Source: Arctopsyche grandis
Taxonomy: Eukaryota > Arthropoda > Insecta > Trichoptera > Hydropsychidae
DNA: 64,000 bases
Reading direction: 5' to 3'
Assembly (NCBI RefSeq): GCF_051622035.1
Contig: NC_135360.1
Span: 16,124,501-16,188,500 of the forward strand
In this document: positions 57,760 to 64,000 of the stretch, piece by piece
Position numbering within the stretch: position 1 is the stretch's first letter
How the letters are laid out: each line of letters opens with the position of its first letter
Position numbers and translations under genes: made by a program
Notes under the pieces: generated by a model
Told to the model about the DNA's origin: nothing
Database searches by the model: none
The model's input: only the letters and a program-made list of their open reading frames with translations

Positions 57760-60700
57760 GAACGAACGAAATATATGTACTCTTGGACTGTAACATATAT
57801 ATGTATGTATATATTATATAGGTATTTACTTACATGCATGATTTAGTTAATGTTTCAATTTTCTATAAATATTCATGGATATTTTGTTGACAACTTATAT
57901 ACATAAATAGATAGTAACAAGTTATCATTTCTTATTTACCTTGAAAAGATCAACTTTTAGAATGATACACTTTCCTATAATGTCAATTTCTATCATGTCA
58001 CTCTCACTACTAATAACAATATTGGGTATATACTATCATACAATATTATTTACTACATTAAAAATGGATAAGGTCAAATCATAAATAATGTAAATCAAAA
58101 TGCTCAATTGACAGATTAATCTGAAGTATTAAAGATCAAAGGTGCCTTTGTTTTAAAACAGTTCAGATAATTTAAATATGATCTTCATATGCAACCATAA
58201 TATACATATGTATGTGTGTATACATTGAATCATTTACCCTCCATGAACTTATTACTTACACTTATAACTAGATTTTTTGCGCGTCAAGTTTTGATTTTGC
58301 GAGCCACATTGTATGTATCTGCTATCAAAGTGTCAGTGTTAAGTTGTCAGCTCATACATGTTCATATGTAGCGATAGATATGATTTAATAATAATGACGT
58401 GTGATGGAAATTATGTAAAATACATACATATATCGATCATTCGCCCTTATCTCCATAAATGTAGGATACTTAATTCGAATGCTCGACGTGACAACCTTCG
58501 AAAAACCATATGTTCATCGTGCGGAAGTGCGTCGAGAAAAACCGTCGGAAAATGTGGAAAATACCGTTGACACAAATTCACACACACACACACTCGAGGT
58601 TAACATAAGTGGATATTTTTGCATTTTACTTACAAATTATTTATGTTATATAGCGATGTTCATATTATATGTACTTGTAAGATATCGTGAGTGCTTGTCG
58701 TGCTTTTCTGTATTGTTTTTAATGTGTAAAGATCAAAGTGTTCGTGTTAACAAGATGAAAAAACATTGTATTTTTTTTTTTATATTTATTTAATATAAGA
58801 TAACTGTATGCTTATGATTAGTTAATTCAATATGTCATCAGCGGGGCATTTAAACCGGAAGTTTATTGAACGGTCACAACGATATGTTTAAAATTGACTA
58901 ATCAACATTACAATGGGCTCTCCTTGTTTGGAATATCAATGGCCGTACGTACGTGGTGTTAATGGCGGAAGATTTTAATCCTTCAATAAAAATTTCTTCA
59001 GTGTCATCAATTGTATATAATGATGTGTCCATTGTGTTATTATATTTCGTACAAGTTTATTAACGATTAAGATATTCGTATATATATATATTAGTCAATA
59101 TTTACGTAAAAATGTAATTACAAACTTGCATGATTCACTAATGTAATTTAGACGCATGCATGTAATTTAGAGTTGTTTGATTACTCAGTCAACAGATTAT
59201 TGAAGTGGTAATGCATGGTTATTAATTATGTACCAAAAAATTGTAAAGTACATAATTTATTTGATAAATGGCGTACTCACTGCTATTTAATAATACTGCT
59301 ATAAGCTATGTATGTGCATAATTGACATAAATGGATGTGTTATAAAAGTTTATTTAAATGAAATTATATTATATATATGTTAATTTGTTTATATTATAAT
59401 AATAAAAGTGATAGTTCAACAATTTGAATAGGGATAAAATATTTTATTGTATCAACGACTTGATTAAACGGGTGTAAAATTGAAACCATTTTACAATTTG
59501 CGCTCTAGTCAAATAAAATTATTTAGCTACTTCCTTTTTCATTATAATATTTACACGTCGATTGAGATTTACTTTTAACTATGTGAGGTTTTATCTTATC
59601 TATTCATTGCTTTTATGTGCTAAGTGCTTTGCGTACCTACTCTCGTGTCTGAAAGCGTGTTTAATTTTCAATCAATATTTTAAAACGTGACAACTGTCCA
59701 GATGAATTAGATACCTTCATATAAAATGCAATGCATTGAATTATTAACTAATCGATCATCTATTTTATTTGATTGTGGTTTTTTATGGGTACTTTCAAGG
59801 CGTTTCAATCTTTTGTCGTGAGAAATCGCGCATTTCATGGTCGAGTGTGGTCAAAATGGAAGTCAGACACCATTTTGTTTAGTTGCAGGGTTAAGGACGA
59901 TCGAGTACCTTCGTCACGGTCTAAATTGAATTTCCGAGTGTATTTTAAGCTATGTTCTGTATAATCCAACTTCGAAGAATAATTAAATGTAATTTTAAGA
60001 ATACTCTTCGTATTTTGTTGATAAAATTGATCATAGTCTGACTATTAAAAAGCACTTTGCGTAAACAAATAAATACATATTCATATAATGATGTATAATT
60101 TATTTAAACAAAACAAATGATTTATACTCACTAATATGTCAAAATCAAATGTCAAATCCGGATGAAACATTGAGATAGCGTCAAATTAAATAAGACTCAT
60201 GCTCTGTATCTGATTGTATGTATATGATTGATGGTCATCATTACTAATATCACATTTAAATCATTTAATGATTAATTTAAAATTTTGGTTTGATAATTTA
60301 CCAGTGTTTGTGTTTGAATTTTGCTTAATGTTATATTTGTACGATCTTAAAATTATATACATATGTACATACGTATTTTACAATATCGTTTTTTTTTATT
60401 TTAAGCAAATTGAAAAAGTCCCATTATTTGATTGAATTTATTGACAATGTTATGTTTTTTTATCAATCGAGATTGTTTTATAATCGCTCTGAGATTTTTT
60501 TAAATTAATAATTTTTAATCTGTAGTGATTTGAAAAAATTGAATTTTTCTTGGAAATGGAATGGAAATTCTATAGTAAAATTCCATAGTAAAATTCTATG
60601 TAACTGAATTAAGATGTTGATTTTTGATTGTATAAAAATTTTCCATTATTGTGTTGTATCATTTAAATAATGGAACACGTTTAAATTCATTTCAAACACA

Positions 60701-63700
60701 TTTTTATTAAAGGAATCGATTTAAAAATAATTGGTTAATTCTGATTAAAAAGTAAACAAAACGCTTTGTGTGGGAATCTTTAGAGCATTAAAGCATAAGT
60801 AAGCATACCATAACATACATAGTATGCCAAATTTGGTGGTTCTAAATTAAATTTGTAGATTTGTATAGCCGACGTACATTATAACATGCATATTTGTACA
60901 TACAAACATTCATTTTTAAATACATACATATACGAGTGTGTATAATATGTAGAATAATATTGATATTAATATTATTATATAATATTAATATCATTTATTT
61001 CAGTTGCGTGATGTTGTACCCATAAGTTTTACTTGTTCCGATTTTATTTGTTTATTTATTATCGATATTTTCAAATTTCGTCTGTTTAATACCTAAAAAT
61101 TGGACAATTTCTTGATTAAATAAGATTTCATAAATTACATAAAAAATATCAATATTACAAGACATTGATAAATAATGCTATGTAGATCATATGTAGATTT
61201 CACAATTAAATAAATTACAATAGATAATTAAAGACATAAAAAAATATCAATATTAAAAGAGATTGATGGATAGTGTTATGTAGACCACATATAGATTTTT
61301 GTTTTCAGATTATTGTTTTTTTCATTAAATAGACACAAAAAAAAGATGTAACATTATAGGGGGGTGGGACTGAAGCACAGGCACACTTCCCCTGCAAGCA
61401 TTTTGATATTTTACTGACGAAATTTAATTGGGGGATAACCATGAAAAATGTATTTGAGGCATCTATCGGAAAATTTGTCAAGTTTTATGCGATAAAAATT
61501 TTCATATGAAGATTTTCCATATATGTAATTCAGATTGGATGTAGTGAACTTTGTCATGAATAAATAATAAACACAAGGATTTTTTTATTCAAACTTATAA
61601 ATTTCGCATTATGTTTGTAATCACCACTGATTTACATATACATACAATGCACATACATACGATACACATTTAAAAACTTTGCTAATTTATCATCAGAATT
61701 CGATATTACAATTATTCTAGTTTATTTCAGAATAAAATAAATAAATTAAACCTCTCATTATTTCATAAGACATATTTTATATGCGTCCGTACGATTTTTC
61801 TCGTTAACGTCACATGGCTACGCTCCGTAGAGGCTACGAAATATAACGACCCATTACTCTGGCTCGTCTAATAAAATCCAGAGGGAATTTACCCGACTTC
61901 ACACATTTAATAACCACATATTGTATACATACATATGATCTCATACATACATAGCATACTTGAATTCGGGTCAGAGTACTCCATCAGAAATGTAATGTCA
62001 AGGTTACGCACTATCGAAAGCGCAATGCATAATTATTGTAACGCTGTTTTCCAACCAAACGTCATAATTAGCATCGATTTTATTAATAAACATCAAATTT
62101 TGCATGTGACATCGTTTATCTTATCGATTCTACGTATGTATTTACGCTCTCGTCGACGTAAATTGGGTGTGTGAGAGAACATTGCGTACGTAGAGCTACC
62201 CTAAGTGAGGCCAGCAGGTGCCTTAGGAAATCTCTGTAAGAGACTTTGCTAGTGTTCGAAGACTTAAATATCCAGTAGTAACCTTCACCGGTAGGGGTGT
62301 AGGCCGTATTGAAGGTGGTTGGGTGGGGTGAGAGGGTTAAGGACGTTCCCAGTGTCCTTCGTATTATATCACCTGACTGTGCAAATTTGGAATTTACTGT
62401 GTTTTTTGCTTCGTTACAAATATCTCCGATTGTAATTACGCATGTGAGGGATATGTTGAGATTTTTAATCTTCGTTATTTCCCATGCCTGACTTTGTACG
62501 TGCGTCATATTACATACATATGTAAGGACGTAGTACGTATGCACTCCTTATTTTATGTACATGTGTACTCGAATGAGATGTTTCATATCTGCATCAGTTA
62601 TGCTTTGGGTTTAGATAATTCGTTTTATCTGCGATACGTGATTTGATATAATTTCTCGCATTGTTGATTTTCCGGTCACTTCAAATCATGTTGACAATAT
62701 GCGCACATGCTGAAAATATTCGTCGCATAGATTAAAAACAAAAGATAGGTTTTCAAACAATAAAATATCAACAAATGACTATCAAAATCTTTTCATCGTT
62801 TTTAAAACAAACGAATCAAATAATGCAATTTCTATTGACGTAATATTCATTGCCATTATATTCTAATGATATTCATTTACAGTTGTTTTATTTTTATTTT
62901 TTTGTCGTCTTCCGTAAAGAGAATATTTTAAATTATCATTATTTATTTAGAAAAATTATTTATTTGATATAATAACATGCCTATATCTCTACAAGTATAA
63001 TAATTAGTTGATTTGGTGAGCAATTCTCAAATTGAGTTTCAATGCTCCCAACCAACTAAGGTACGTTAGATGCCACAGTATGTTCTCTTTTCCTGTGGCA
63101 CGTTCCAATTTGAGAGCTTCGTCAACTGCTACAATGGGTATCAGATTTATGTTAACTTGGATTCTTTTAATCTAAAATATGCTGATATGGTTGAGGAATT
63201 GTTTTGTTTCTGTTTCATATGTTATGTTTATTTCGTTTTTTATCGTGTTTTATTTCGCATTAAAACTTATTGTATCTTTTTTTTGTTTAGCCATAATGAT
63301 GACTCGGAGCTATTCTATAATGTAATTATGGCAAAATTGCAAGTAAATAAACACACTTAATTTAAAAATAGCAGTTAAAAAATACGTACTTTTCATCGTT
63401 AAAAAAATTATTTCTGCCGATTGCCATGTAAATAAGTATTTATGTAACAGTAGATTTTAATGTTAATATTAACAGTGCTAAAAATGAATATCAATTTTAT
63501 TGTTTAATATGTTCATCATCAACAATTAAATGTCTTACTTATTATAGAATAATGATGATTTCACGAAATGAACTTGTAATTATGCATGTACATACATATG
63601 TAGTATGTAAGAGTATGTCAATTAGAGTCTCCAATTGCATTAAATTTAATAATATCTTTATAAAAGCAACGAATTTCAATAACATCATAAATAAATTCGT

Positions 63701-64000
63701 TTAATATTACGTATGTATTTGATGTGTTGTGGCCAAAACCGATTATTTCCTCCGTCTCAATTGTTTTTTATTTTCATTTTTCCCAATGATTTATTTGTGT
63801 ATGAAATTCATACGCATACTTCTAATGCACTTACTTTTTATTTATACCTATTTATTTATCAATAATTCAATAAATCGGGTGTCGATTTATTTTAATTTTT
63901 TATATTTTGAAAATCGCCATTATTTTGCTTACTAATTATTTTATACGTTGGCAAGAAAAGTTGATCTTACTAAAATCGTTCAATTGGAGTTGGAGTCGGA
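57760..64000. other. AT-rich right end, no confident gene
   Basis: Only weak ORFs. The largest is on the minus strand at 62116-62544 (142 codons), overlapping a GC-richer block at 62,160-62,480, with no recognisable domain. TACA/TGTA runs recur. Confidence 0.5.
58479..58598 (+). CDS. Possible first coding exon, unidentified
   Basis: An ATG-started, hydrophilic 40-codon stretch (MLDVTTFEKPYVHRAEVRRE...) ends at a mediocre donor (gag|gttaac). It has the base composition of coding sequence in an AT-rich setting. No downstream exon was recognised, so this may be chance. Confidence 0.2.

Noticed and set aside
59785-59964. Short + strand ORF (MGTFKAFQSFVVRNRAFHGR...)
   Set aside because: Isolated, no domain, no promoter or splice evidence.

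Overview
The window is nuclear DNA from an insect. It is very AT-rich, its genes have many introns with GT/GC-AG borders, and its intergenic DNA is full of transposon debris and short TACA/TGTA runs. The muscle myosin residues look holometabolan, nearest to Lepidoptera/Trichoptera-type sequences I know. That placement is inference.

Layout. Positions 1-18,000 are gene-poor: a MULE transposase remnant (2.5 kb), a LINE 3' remnant (5.0-5.3 kb), a TATA promoter with a short unidentified ORF (6.3-6.5 kb), foldback-repeat pieces, a tRNA-like SINE and many Helitron-like elements (9.4-15.5 kb). Positions 18.0-43.2 kb hold the single muscle myosin heavy chain gene (Mhc, + strand). A promoter with CArG box, TATA box and initiator lies at 18.45-18.59 kb and the ATG is at 20,681. 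About two dozen constitutive coding exons are joined to clusters of mutually exclusive exons: 2 x exon 3, 4 x exon 7, 4 x exon 9 (relay), 2 or possibly 3 x loop 2, 3 x converter and 2 x rod hinge, plus an optional C-terminal exon. One full path gives 1966 codons plus stop, in phase throughout. An in-frame alternative start at 36,562, after a GC-rich 700-bp intron, matches the myosin rod protein transcription unit known inside Drosophila Mhc.

Downstream, PIGX (GPI mannosyltransferase I accessory subunit, + strand, five exons, 253 aa) lies at 44.06-45.14 kb. It converges on an 11-exon SLC17-type major facilitator gene (- strand, 493 aa, 46.25-55.34 kb). That gene's 6.7-kb first intron carries a foldback element, Helitron-like copies and an hAT end. 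Positions 55.4-64 kb have no confident gene: a Merlin (ISXO2-like) transposase remnant, a complete 168-bp hAT-type MITE with a perfect 8-bp target duplication, poly-G tracts and AT-rich DNA.

The three genes are functionally unrelated neighbours. Most of the interest is in Mhc splicing (two converter exons with GC donors, an unusual fourth relay exon, the rod-protein start) and in the nested non-autonomous transposons.
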